Source of the DNA: Tetracentron sinense
Lineage: Eukaryota; Streptophyta; Magnoliopsida; Trochodendrales; Trochodendraceae
DNA length: 64,000 nucleotides
Direction of reading: 5' to 3'
Assembly (NCBI GenBank): GCA_015143295.1
Contig: CM026568.1
Coordinates: forward strand, 21,582,607-21,646,606
In this document: positions 33,965-45,340 of the stretch, one piece after another
Layout of the letters: each line of letters starts with the position of its first letter
How positions within the stretch are numbered: the stretch's first letter is position 1
Notes under the pieces: generated by a model
The model's input: only the letters and a program-made list of their open reading frames with translations
The model's database searches: none
What the model was told of the DNA's origin: nothing
Translations under genes and position numbers: made by a program

Positions 33965-36125
33965 TTAATAATCACTAATCATGAAAAGAAGTGTCCATAC
34001 ATGTAAAGACTGTGAGAACATCTCTAAAGTATTCTTTACTTTCTTTGTCATTCCCGACTGCAACCATCGCATTACTAAGATCACCTCCATTGTTTCTTTT
34101 ATCAGCACGTTTAGGACAATCCCTATTGATGTGATCATTTTCATTGCAGTAAAAATATTGCATTTTCCATTTTCCGTCAATTTAGATCCATCCCTAACAT
34201 TCCAAGATCCTTTATCCGAATTTCTTCATCTTTGATTCTTTCCACAAGCAACTAACCCTTGATCTTGAATATCCTTAAGATTAGGCTTCCTCATAATATC
34301 ATTTGATATGAGCAATTGTACATTCTCAATTTAATATACCTCGTAATAGTATTTATTCTGTAGAATAATGACTAGTAGGGTTGTCGAACTATAGAGGATT
34401 GCACTGATTTCATTACATTCTTATCAAGATTATTTCTAAATTAATGGGTGACAAAAGTTGATTTAAATTAAACTAAAATAGAATTTAACTAATGACTTGT
34501 AATTATGGAATCAACTAATGTATTTTTGGTGATCTTAAGGAGAGAAGATCTAGGGTGTTTGAATCCACCACTATCCTCATAACTGATCTTGAATGCATCT
34601 ATTTAGATTTCTCGAAGTGTAAATAATTATAGTGAGAGTGACTACAAGTCCCTACTCAACAGATCGAGAATGATACAAGAAATCAAATCATATGCATGTC
34701 TTATCTACGGTTAGCATGAGTGTACACATTAAACTAAGGTAGTGAAATCACTCATCTTCGCTAAACATAAAACATCCCAATATTTAATCTCTTGGACAAT
34801 TAATACCATAAAACTCACAATTAATAATCACAGAAAATTAACGTGAATGATTTTAATCTCAATATCATAACACCTGAAACAAGGATATAACTCCTTTAAA
34901 ATTCAATATAATAAATAAAACTGGTTATTTCACAACTCTCTTATTATGCAATCAATGTTTACAATCTTAAAATCTAAATAAAAACAATAACATAGATACA
35001 GTTACTTGGCTAGAGTTTCATCTAAACCCTAAAACAGGAGATTAGTTCATGGCGAGGGAGGAGAACACTGTCTTCATTGATGAACACGAAGAACACATAC
35101 TCAAACTTTCACAGATCTATAGAGCTTCTTCTTCTTTTTAATTCCCGAAATTCTGAACTTCTTTTATGACCAATAGCTTTCGTATTTATAGAGAGAGAGA
35201 GAGTCTTTGAGGAATTAAGGTTTTAAGACATCAATTGGATCCAAACTTCTCACTTTTGTGCGTGTATCTCGAGACCAAATACGTCATTGGCGATCGATCG
35301 CCAGTAGGCTACGATCGATTGCAAATTTTTGGCAATTTCTAGGCATCTACTGTTTTATGGGCGATCGATCGCCACTGTTCTAACTGGCAATCAATCACCC
35401 TGTAGGTCACGATAAATCGCAGCTTAGTCTTTTCTCTAGTTTTCTTCTTTCTTTTGTTCTTCATATGATTGACGTTCTTCTAAGTCTTTGAAGCTTGTAA
35501 ATTTTCAATTTTATCTTCTTTTCCTCACATGAAACTGAAAGGGACAAAAACAACCAAGTGCCGTAAAACAGTTTAAAAGAGAACTCTAAGGAACTAACAA
35601 GTTTAGTTTGAGGTGCATAAATGTGTAACAATATGCTCTGATTAGCGCTCCTGTGCCATTTTAAAACTTCACAATATCCTTTTTACACAAAAGCATCATC
35701 ACCAAATTACCATACGAATCAGAAAGTGAGGTAAGAAACATTAGGGCATTGTTTTCTTTCTCCTTCTTAACATCAACACTTGTGGAGTTGATCTAACATC
35801 TTATTAAACACATTCATGTATTCCAAGAGATTATCGCCTTCTATCTTCAACTCATACAATTGTCGCTTTAGATATAATTTATTAGTTGGGTTCTTTCTCA
35901 TATAGAGATTATCTAATTTATTAGTTGGGTTCTTTATCCATAACGTTAAATAAAACATTATTTACAAAACATAGTAGAATTGTGTTGATTGTGCTGGACT
36001 TAATGTCTTCCCATTCATCATCCTCAATTTTCTTGGGTTTATCTATGTATCCCTTCAACGTCCTACCCAGGGCCTGTTGAACCAAAACGTCCTTCATCCT
36101 CATCTGCCATAGAGTAAAACTGAGA
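33965..36125 (-). pseudogene. Copia-C gag remnant
   Basis: Minus strand, N-terminal part at 36125-35921: MRMKDVLVQQALGRTLKGY and EDDEWEDIKSSTINTILLCF. It continues at 35880-35660 with NPTNKLYLKRQLYELKI, LLEYMNVFNKMLDQL and ALMFLTSLSDSYGNLVMMLL. After the insertion, 34318-33970 gives MRKPNLKDIQDQGLVACGKN and a CCHC zinc knuckle (C-YC-NENDHINRDCPKRA; its first cysteine lies in another frame). Stops and frameshifts make it inactive. Confidence 0.75.
34336..35658 (-). mobile_element. LTR-like insertion in Copia-C gag
   Basis: About 1.32 kb inserted between KDIVKF and QLLISNDIMRKPN of Copia-C gag. On the minus strand it has CGATCGATCG palindromes (35292-35370), a TATA box (TATAAATA near 35190), and near its 3' end AATCCTCTATAGTTCGACAA, a phrase resembling gypsy Tat/Athila-type LTR ends. 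Flanking 5-mers TAAAA/TAAAT are only a weak TSD. No second copy or coding region. Lineage is uncertain. Confidence 0.5.
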
Positions 36126-36470
36126 AACTTTCATCAAATTTCTTTTGAAATTGGGCACCCATACTCTTTACTTTTATTGCTATTAACTACAAGCTTGAAG
36201 AATTAAAAAAATACATTTTTTTAATTATGAAAATGATGAAAAAGAAAATATAAGAAGGTGTATTTCAATACCTGAAATCCACACCCAACAACCCTTGTAC
36301 ACCTCTCTTTCTCTCCCACTCTCAACAAAAGATCACTTTCACTCTTAACAAATCCAAAAATTCATTTTTATCTTTTATACTACCCAATTAATAAAATCTA
36401 GTAAACAAAAGAGTCTTAACTATTAGATCAAGAGATAATCTAACAACGATGATAAATACATAAACCTAAG

Positions 36471-37082
36471 ACTTGCTGTACCCATGTCTTGGTTTTCATC
36501 ATATTTCACTTCAGGACGAACTTGGGTTGGATGGGATGGTACCTTCAGAGCTTCATGTGCAAGAAATATCCTTTCTCTGTCATTACCGGCAAAAATATGT
36601 TCCCTTCCCAAACGCTAGTGTTTCCGGCTTCGATGTTATCACATTTGTTTGTCCTGTCAAAGTTAATTTGGAGACTAATCATTTAGACACACAGAATGTA
36701 GCAAGGTGTTTTCTGTATCTCGAATAGGGAATGAGATTTGGTCTGGACCTTGCCAGAACAAAACCGTCTGCCCCATGATCTATTGGCCGCCATGTGTCTT
36801 TTTTAATACTCATTAATTATAGTTAAGATTCACTCACTCCAAAGATTCATACAGCTAACTTTGGTATTTAGAAAATAATTATTAAAAAAAGATTTAACTT
36901 GAAGTGTTACCAAATCCCATCTCCTCGAATAGATGCTCCCATGTGCGTCTCTGTTTGGCAACAATTGCTGAAGATTTTAGGGTTTACGGCCAGTGTCACG
37001 AGATCCATGTTTCTGATACTAGCTTACAATTTGTAATGTATTACCCAAATTCTGTGGAAGGAAGGGAAAGGATAAAGACCGA
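36471..37082. other. Intergenic stretch with a MITE fragment
   Basis: 36770-36900 carries one arm of the Mutator-like MITE family (CCATGTGTC, TTAAGATTCACTCACTCC). The ORFs at 36423-36727 on both strands show no known domain. Nothing else is recognised. Confidence 0.4.
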
Positions 37083-38018
37083 ATCACAGCCAATCGCGAT
37101 TGATCTCAAAGAGAATTCAATTACACTCACAAGTCAACACGTGTCCTTTTTTTTTTTTTTTTTTTACCCCTATTAAAAAAATGAAAAGGCACAATCATTT
37201 TTTTTGGAAGGTTGAAAAGGTACAACCATGTTATACTATTTTGGTAAAATCTGAGGTCCCTCTTGGTCACGACTGATGGCCTAACGTTGTCCTCTCTAGA
37301 ACTTATAATTAATAACACCAACTGGGCAATGTTGGCGCCAGATTCCCTCTTTCTCAATTTCTCTATCATACCAATAAATTATTAGAGATAAGTTTAGAGT
37401 GGTGTAATAAGGTCTGTAGATTTGAATTTAAATTTTTTATTATCAAATATTAGATTTGATTAGGATTTGATTTGATAATGATGTAATTATGTTTCTATGT
37501 TGAGATTCATATGATCTCTATATTATAATCATCAACGATGAGTCATTGTAATCATTCAAGAATTCTCAATAAATATTTTTCTTATAACAAATTACACTAT
37601 TTTCGGGTCAAATTTTCAAAACTTTACAAACAATACAAATATAAAAGTGAGTGTAACAAAGTGAAGAAAAGAAACTGGCGCCAGCATTTATCAAGTTAAT
37701 AATCTGGTTGAAATTTTTTCTTTCTAACCTTTTAATTCCTATTAACCGTGGTAAAATTCATTAATCTTTAGGGTTTAACAATCTAACCTTGGTTTTTTAA
37801 AAAAAATATTAAAAAAATCAACCTTACGGTTAAGAAATTTTAACCATAGGATTAATATTTTTTAAAATAAAATATCTAAAAACCAAAGTTTGATTGTTGA
37901 ACCCTAAGGGTTAGTGAATCTCAACCATGGTTAACAAGGATTAAAAGGGACACGTGTTGACTTGTGGGTATGATTGAACAGTCCCCAAATTCAATCGCAA
38001 TTGGCTATGATTTTACGC
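37083..38018. mobile_element. Mutator-like MITE split by an AT-rich insertion
   Basis: The left arm at 37083-37165 (GAATCACAGCCAATCGCGAT, AACACGTGTCC) pairs with the right half at 37730-38018 (ACACGTGTTGACTTGTGGG, CAATCGCAATTGGCTATGAT). The AT-rich segment at 37166-37730 between them, with GGCGCCAG at both 37333 and 37678, may be a separate insertion of unknown type. Confidence 0.55.
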
Positions 38019-38483
38019 CAACAGAGTTGGAATGATTGGCAAGAGTGCCACAGGACTAGGGCCTGAGATTGTCTCTAGCAAACCTAGAAACACCTTGTCT
38101 TAGGCAACCATAGAATAGGAGACAAGTGGTGGAGAAGTCAAAATCATGGGCCCCATGATTTTGACTTCTCCACACACTATACGACACATGACGATAAAGT
38201 ATTGAGATAAAGGGGAAGAGATATCAAGTGGGGAGAAATCAAAATCATTAGGAGAAAATGAAATGACTTTTCTCATTTTTATCGCACATGTCCCCTATTC
38301 TATGGTTCGCCAGAGACAATCCAAGGTCGAGGACTAGGAACTATTGCGGGCGGGCGATGACGGGTACTGTACAATGAGCCAATGGACTTGATGGTTTTTT
38401 TTTTAAAGGAATGCAAGCCCTACTCTCAATCAACTCATACTCTTACTTTCTATCAATCATTTTATATTTTTTTTGGGACATAA

Positions 38484-38830
38484 TCTTCTCCAATTGTAAT
38501 CGGTTTTGCCAAAACCGGTTACTTCCCCAAGGTGGCCACATGTCTCTTTGGACATCTGTTAACTATGGTTAAGGTTCACTCACCCCTAAGGTTCACCCAC
38601 CTATTCTTTGTTCTTAAAAAAAATAATAAATTTTTTTCTTAGCTGTAGTTAAAATTTACCAACTCCTAGGGTTAATTTTTTTAAAATATTATTTCTAAGA
38701 ACCAAAGAGAGGTGGGTGAACCCTAGGGGTAGGTGAATCTTAACCACAGTTAAGGGGTGTAAACAGAGACATGTGGTAACCATAGGGTTGTAACCGATTT
38801 TGCCCAAAACCGGTTACAACTGGAGATGAT
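38484..38830. mobile_element. Mutator-like MITE
   Basis: Ends are inverted: CTCCAATTGTAATCGGTTTT on the left, AAAACCGGTTACAACTGGAG on the right. Internal landmarks are ACATGTCTC, GGTTAAGGTTCACTCACCCC and their mirror GGGGTAGGTGAATCTTAACC. 38019-38483 and 38831-39189 on either side contain inverted CATGGGCCCCATG and AT-rich sequence but no gene. Confidence 0.68.
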
Positions 38831-39389
38831 CACCGGTCTATTTTTTTTTTTGTGAAAAAAATGCTTTAATTTTAATAAAAGAGCCAGGTGATTGGTGGAT
38901 AGTGATCCGTGGATAGTGAGAATAGAGGTTGACGGAGATTGGGCTAGCCCTTTTTGTTTTTTTTAATCCTTACTAAAGCGGCGGAACCCAAATGGAAGGG
39001 CATTGGGAGCCGTAGTTTACCATAAATGGAAAAGAAAATAGCGGGACCAATCTATCGATATCATACACCCTTTCACCCTTGTCGTTTACTACTTTTCCAT
39101 TCAACGCGGTTGTTTGCCATTGCCATCACAATCTAAACGTGTTTTGCACATCACTCTATTTGTGTCTATCCACTCATAACTAAGGAGATGACAATGATTC
39201 TCTCTAGTTGTAACCCAACTCGGGAGTCCAGTTACGCTGTTAATGCTGGCACGAGTCCCTGTGACACCCCTTAATTGTGGTTGCGAGATTCACTCACCCT
39301 TAAGGTTCACCCATTTATCTTTAGTTGTTTTTTTTAAATATTAAAAAAAAAATTAACCCTAATTAAAGTTCACTAACTCAAATGGTTAA

Positions 39390-42340
39390 TGTAGAGACCT
39401 GAATTTAAATTCTTTAGCATTCGTGTCATTTAATATGAATTTGTAGAATAATATGTCTGATTTTAATGCATGTATTCCTATAAGAATTAATATGGAATGC
39501 CTACATGTAGAAACTCAAATATCTCATTTGTTATTAACCATTTTTATGATGTAATTGCATAAATTGAAGATACCAAAAAATTGGTAAGACCGTGAATTCT
39601 TCCTTAAATAATAATAATAGTTATTAACTTATTATTATTATTAAATTAAAGTTTCGAGTCTTCGGGGTCATCTCATTGCCTCAGGTTAAGATATTTATTT
39701 TCTAATTTCTAGGAGTTTAGGGTTCAAACCTTGAGTTCTCGGTACTAACCCAAATGTTTTGGAGTTCTCTCATATTTTATCCAAATTAATGAACAATTTT
39801 GACCTCCAATGACTTAAAATTGTCACATCTCTATTAGATAAGAAATTATTCATTTTCGAATAACGGTTCCAATGCATCTTGAATCGTCTAATTCCGATAA
39901 CTTAGTCAAAAGTTACAAGTCAAATACCGGAGCAGGGTTTGAGAACAAGATTTTTTTCGAAAAAACGCTGATTCCAACTTTTAAAATATTTTAGGATTCC
40001 AAATCCTATATATATTCCTTATTTCGTGAGTTTAGGGTTTCAAAAGTCTCCTAAACCTAAGGGAGAGAGAAGAGAGTATTCTGAAAGATCCAAAAAGGGA
40101 AGACCTAAAGATCATATGATTTCATTGGAGAAGAAGGAAAAGACCTTGAAGATCTAGATCAAGCCCTATTCGCAAGCGTAAGATCATAGAGAAGCGATTA
40201 AGATAGGTAAATAATAATCCATAGTTCTCAATTTCATGAATGTTAATATAAATGAAGATTTAAAAATGATAGATCTCAGTAAGAACTTGAATATAAATGA
40301 GATCAATGAATTTCTATCATTCCTTATGTATTGTTTTCATGAAAGTTTAAAGTAAGATATGAATAACTTAAGTAGGATGTGAATAACATGAGTAAAATGT
40401 GAATAACCTAAGTAGGATGTGAATAACCTGAATATGATGTGAATAACCATGTGAATATTATATTTATGCTTCAACAAGGGATTGAGAATTTATGATGGAG
40501 GTATGTGAATGTATGTGGAGGAGGAGATGAATTTCTGAAGTTGAATGAAATATATGAAATATTTAAATGAATGATAGATGTGGACTCTTTGTGATATTAG
40601 GATTATATGTTAGTGTGATTTTTAGATATACTCTATGAAAATTATGATTAACAAATTATATGAAATGTTTGTGATTTAATCTTGATTAAAAAGGGTGTTG
40701 TTGATATTGTATAAATTGCGAATAATAAATATTGAAAAATAAATTATGAATAAAGCCTATTTAAATTGTTGGAACCATAAATATCATGTTGTGTTTATTT
40801 TATTTTATTATACGTGATCTATTCTCGGGTAAGAGAGCATTTGATGAGAGTCTTGCTTGCTTAGGTCTGTTATCATAGTAGAATAAGACGCTGTGATGAA
40901 ATTTCCTATAACTTTTGACTATTAGTCATGAGTATAATTTAATCGAGAATGTATCACTGTGCACTCATTACGATATAAGCACATGCACAATGAAATCATA
41001 AATACATAAAAGTAAAAGTTACACGAGTATTATTGCATGACCGAGTTTTCTCATAACTACGAAATCAACAAAGTAAGATTCTCATGAAGTAAGAGTGCCA
41101 ACGCGGTAAGTTGGTCAAGAGTATTTTATTCAAGGGTATTTTATACATGGCTTAAAGTAAGTTGTTCAAAGAATGCTAACGCGGTGAGTTGGTCAATGGT
41201 ATTTTATACCCGACTTAAAGTAAGTTCGATGCCAACAAGGTAAGTTGGTAAATGGTATTTTATACATGACTTAAAGTAAGTTTGTTGCCAACATGGTAAG
41301 TTGGTCGAGGGTATTTTATACCTGACTTAAAGTAAATTTCATGCTAATATGGTAAGTTGGCCGATGATAATTTATATCTGGCTTAAAGTATGTTGTCACA
41401 AGAGTATTAATCATCTGGTTTCAAAGTAAGTTCTCCAAGTAAGTAAAGGAAGAAAAGTAAATATTTGTATATACAATGAAGATTTGTAAAGAAAAAGTAT
41501 CGTTTTCCGCTCTCTGATTCATGCATGTAAGTTGACATTGTTGAACTTGAACTTGTATATTATATTGATGATTATGATATTGTTTGCTAGAAGGTGCATT
41601 TGCGGAGTATTTTCAATGCTCACTCGAACTATTAATTTCGGAAGTGTTTATGTTTGTGTGATTATTTATGTAATTATGCCTTGAAAGTATGTTGATGAAT
41701 TAAAAAGATTTATTATTTATGTCTGTTAAAGTATGATTTATATCCATGATTAAAACACGCACAAACATGAAGAAAAAAATTAAAGGTACTACTAATGAAC
41801 ACATGTTTTCCGCACTACTCTGATTTATGTTAGTGAGTGAAATTGAATTATTAACTGTATGCATGTCAATGTTCATGTTATTATTTACTATGAGTTATTA
41901 TATATGTGGATTGACTTTGTTACTTAGTCGATAATTTTATTGTCGGCAGGTTCTTGATTTGATATCTATACTTCAGAGCCGTGGGTTGAAGATAAATACA
42001 TACAAAAAAATCTAGTAGGTGATCATCCTGAAAAAGAAAGATATCTTGATCATTATTGAGTTTGGTTTATTAGTAGTGATTTGAATTAATAAAGAATTGT
42101 GATTGAAGTTATTCTGGATTTAAGTTTATTTTAGTTTGGCGGTTAAGGATCACGATGAATGATCATGATTTTATTATATTTCAATTGCAGTTATGAATTA
42201 TGGATTTAATTGATATCATTAATTGAAAAAAAAATTACGTTAAGGTTTTAACATGCTTTTATTACTTATTAAATGGATTAAGTCAAGGAAGTCACATGTC
42301 AAAGTTCTAATTCTCTTAAGGGAGATTTTGAGACATGACA
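39390..42340 (+). mobile_element. Solo LTR D (Ty3/gypsy-type)
   Basis: 2951 bp, TGTAGAGACCTG to GAGACATGACA, with a perfect 5-bp TSD GTTAA at 39385-39389 and 42341-42345. It shares the TGTAGAGACC start and overall layout with LTR B. A TATA-like TATATATATT lies near 40008. A minisatellite of about five units (58-65 bp, GCCAAC(A/G)(C/A)GGTAAGTTGG and TATTTTATAC(C/A)TG) lies at 41095-41400. No coding region, PBS or polypurine tract adjoins it. Confidence 0.85.
41095..41400 (+). repeat. Minisatellite in LTR D
   Basis: Five imperfect units, each with GGTAAGTTGGTC, GGTATTTTATAC and GACTTAAAGTAAGTT. It lies in the same relative part of the LTR as the arrays of LTR B and the chromovirus. Confidence 0.8.
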
Positions 42341-42510
42341 GTTAATCTTCTTAATAATATTTTTTAAAAAACAAAGGATAAGTGGGTGAACGGTGAGCCC
42401 TAGGAAAGTGGGTGAATCTTAATCATAGTTGATGAGTGTCAAAAGAGACACGTGACAGCGTCAGTGGCTTAACTAGACTCCCCCGAATCCGTTTACAACT
42501 GGAGATGATT

Positions 42511-44151
42511 ATGAGTTAAAGAGAAATGAGAGTATATTGACAAAGAGAGTGTTGCTTAGCATTTAAAAAAAAAGTGGGGTATGTTTGGGTGAAGGTTGAG
42601 AGTGTGTGGTGGGTATGTGTGTCGGTGTGTGTTTCCTTGCTTTGACTGCAGCTTTCAGCTTTCCCTTCTTGTGGTGTAGTTGCCTTAGACCAAAAAGATT
42701 TAGAATTGTTAGATGGACGACTGGTAGTTGATTGATCTTGAAAGAAGTGCAGCTGTCTTATAAGATACTAGTACTCCCACAAGTTCATATGATTGCCACT
42801 ATTTGCTGTTTAAAAACCAATGCATTAAAAAATGTTTGTAGAATTAGATGATATTTGCTATCATATCTCGAAAGGGTCGTCAGCTGCGTGTCCATGCGTG
42901 TCTGTATGTGACATGTTGGATATAGCGGAAGTTTTCCTAAGGGCATGTGTATGCATTAGAATTTGTCTCAAACTCTCTCCAAGACTCACCGAACTTTGGA
43001 TATTGTTGTGTGTTTAGAGAGTGTGTTAATTACGTAACATCATTTCAGCTTTAAAAAAAAAACCTTTGGATATTATTTCCTTTATATTGAGGCCTGACTA
43101 ATGGTCTTTTGGGGTTTTCCTTCGTAGGAACGCAATTTGAAAAATTCCTTTGTTTACAAGACAAGGGAATTGGGTTTGAGATGTCTCAACATCGAAGTAA
43201 CTTTTTTTGTGGCTCTTGTGGAAATGTGCTTTGGAGTGTGCTCCCAGGGAGAACGGACTCTTAGCCATCTCATTTTTTTTAAAAGTACAATTTAAATGTC
43301 ATAATGTTAATATCTGATAGTGAAGACCCAGTACTGAAAGCTTGGCTAAGGGTTGCGAGACAACCAACGCACCCCTCATTTTTCATGGAACCTCCTCTCC
43401 TAGTGAGGGAATACACTACTATTCATTGGCTTACCACACGGTGTGTACCTCATTGTCTCTTTAGGAAGTATAACTTTTGACCCTTGGTGTGGGAATTGAG
43501 CTTTTTTTCAAAACTTACTCGAGCCAAGGTTTGAAATCAGGTATAAATCAGCGATTTCGATCCACCAAACGAAATCAAAATTTCAAAATTTTTGGATTTC
43601 TTGGCTAAATTTTGAAAATTTTATTATTATTAATATTTTATTAAAATTTCAAATTTTCTAAAATTTATCAAAATTTTAGCTTTTTAAATTTTGGAAATTA
43701 CGGTCAAAATATATGTTTTTAAATTTAATATATTTATAAGCAGGGCTACATCACTTAACTATGCTAAAAGGCAAAACCAAACAAAAGAAATATAAAGTTC
43801 GTTCACTCTCAAGAAAAACATCTTACAGTGATTAGAATGATAAAGAAATTCAATGACTTTGGGTTTGCACACTGTAATACTCAGTCATTTCCCGGATGAA
43901 ATCCACTCGAGCCAACTATCCAAATCGGTCTCCATAACTTTAACATTATTATCTTCCGCTAGCATTATCCATAATAGTTTAAAAACGGGAATCCAAACTT
44001 GGCAAATATATTGTCCTTTGACAACCCAAAAAAAAATAGCATAGGATTTGTAGTAAACTTGAAGAAAATGAGGAAAAGAAAGAAAAATCCGACATAGGGT
44101 GGAATATGATTAATACTGTCCTCTCTTTGACTACAAGTACAATAAAGGTAA
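42511..44151. other. Unrecognised AT-rich sequence upstream of the MYB gene
   Basis: I find no gene, RNA or clear transposon. 43505-43720 is rich in AAATTTTG/CAAAATTT words. Short ORFs (42832-43017, 43853-44044) lack known domains. Confidence 0.35.
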
Positions 44152-44546
44152 GGCCCAGGATTCTCTCAAGTTGCAACTTGAGAGAATCTCTCAAGTCGGA
44201 ATCCCTAGAGGTCACCACGTGTCTCCTTTGACACCCTTTAACCATGGGTAAGGTTCACCCACCCCTAGGGTTCAGTCACCCATCCTTGGTTTTTTTTTTA
44301 AATTTTATATTAATTATTATTTTTTAAATAAAAAACTTTTTTTAATATTAAAAAACTCTAAAAACAGTTTTTTAATTTAAAAAATAATAATTAATATAAA
44401 AAAAAAAACCAAGGATGGGTGAGTGAACCCTAGGGGTGGGTGAATCTTACCCATGGTTAAGGGGTGTCAAAGGAGACACGTGGCGACCTCTAGGGGTTCC
44501 AACTTGAGAGATTCTCTCAAGTTGCAACTTGAGAGAATCCACTCCC
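44152..44546. mobile_element. Mutator-like MITE in the MYB promoter region
   Basis: 395 bp with a perfect 9-bp TSD TAAAGGTAA at 44143-44151 and 44547-44555, the Mutator signature. Ends GGCCCAGGATTCTCTCAAG and, from the right, GGGAGTGGATTCTCTCAAG. Long inverted arms of about 150 bp include CCACGTGTCTCC and its mirror. It ends about 340 bp before the TATA box of the MYB gene. Confidence 0.9.
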
Positions 44547-44888
44547 TAAAGGTAATTACAATAACAAATAATGCTGTAAAGTTAGGTGATTCTCCTTTCA
44601 TATCTCAAATGGGTCAACCCATCTCTATTTTACAACTACTGTCGATCTTTTAAGCAACACGAGATTTATCAATGAGACTTGTTATTACAATGAGACTTGT
44701 CAACCCATCTCGAGCAATAGGTGTAATTTTTATTTTATTTTTTGGATTTGTTAGTTGGACTGGTAGATAATTGATATTTGGGAAGAATTACTGTTCTCAT
44801 ATGAAGTTATCACATGGCATTTTCTCATGCCCTTGTGGTTAGGACATAGGAAACTCTCCGGAAGCCTGAAAAAGGGATTAAAATAGCA

Positions 44889-44896
44889 TATAAATA
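44889..44896 (+). promoter_or_regulatory. Probable TATA box of the MYB gene
   Basis: TATAAATA 100 bp before the first (frameshifted) ATG at 44996 and about 280 bp before the ATG of the intact exon copy. Position and motif only. Confidence 0.5.
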
Positions 44897-44982
44897 AGTG
44901 GGGTTGGAGGCTATGAAATTTGAAACCAGCTTAGTGAGTTTGACTCACAAGTACGCATGCTCTCTTAGTAGGTAAAAATATA

Positions 44983-45340
44983 ACACCACCCGGATATGGA
45001 GAGTTCGCTGGTGTAAGGAAAGGTGCATGGACACCTGAAGAAGATCTTCTTCTAAGGGAATGCGTTGAGAAGTACGGAGAAGGAAAGTGGCATCAAGTTC
45101 CTTTCAGAGCTGGTACGTAGTACTGGGATTTGCTTAATGAGAGTACATTTTTCATTCTATTCGACACCACCCGGATATGGAGAGTTCGCTGGGTGTAAGG
45201 AAAGGTGCATGGACAGCTGAAGAAGATCTTCTTTTAAGGGAATGCGTTGAGAAGTATGGAGAAGGAAATTGGCATCAAGTTCCTTTCAGAGCTGGTAGTA
45301 CTGGGATTTGCTTAATGAGAGTACATTTTTCATTCTATTC
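44983..45340 (+). repeat. Tandem duplication covering MYB exon 1
   Basis: Two nearly identical units of about 180 bp (44983-45162 and 45163-45340), each with the end of the 5' leader, exon 1 and the start of intron 1. Unit 1 lacks one G in the CTGGGTG of unit 2 and has GTACGTAG instead of GTAG at the exon end. Few other differences, so the duplication is recent. Confidence 0.9.
44996..45112 (+). pseudogene. First, frameshifted copy of MYB exon 1
   Basis: Begins ATG GAG AGT TCG CTG GTG TAA, so translation stops after six residues because one G is missing. The remainder still encodes the R2 start in another frame ([20 protein letters not shown]). It keeps a splice donor at 45113. If transcribed together with copy 2 it would act as a short upstream ORF. 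Confidence 0.85.

Larger units (their letters stand above)
32640..36470 (-). mobile_element. Copia-C: truncated Ty1/copia element
   Basis: Related terminal sequences occur at about 32640-33082 and 36240-36470 (both contain GGTGTATTTCAATACC, CTCTCTCCCACTCTCAA and AGAGTCTTAACT, and AGGTTTATG on the minus strand). Between them the minus strand holds gag pieces. A purine-rich tract on the minus strand (AAGTCAAGGTAGAGA) next to 33082 fits a polypurine tract. Protease, integrase and RT are not recognised, so most of pol is lost. An LTR-like insertion at 34336-35658 splits gag. Confidence 0.7.
39190..42510. mobile_element. Mutator-like MITE split by solo LTR D
   Basis: Left part 39190-39389 (CTCTAGTTGTAACCCAACTC) and right part 42346-42510 (CCGTTTACAACTGGAGATGA) are the two halves of one family member. 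Removing LTR D with one TSD rejoins GGTTAATCTTCTTAATAA. Confidence 0.72.

Noticed and set aside
44996..45112. Taking the first MYB ATG as the gene start
   Set aside because: A missing G gives a stop after six residues; only the second exon copy (45177) stays in frame with exons 2 and 3.
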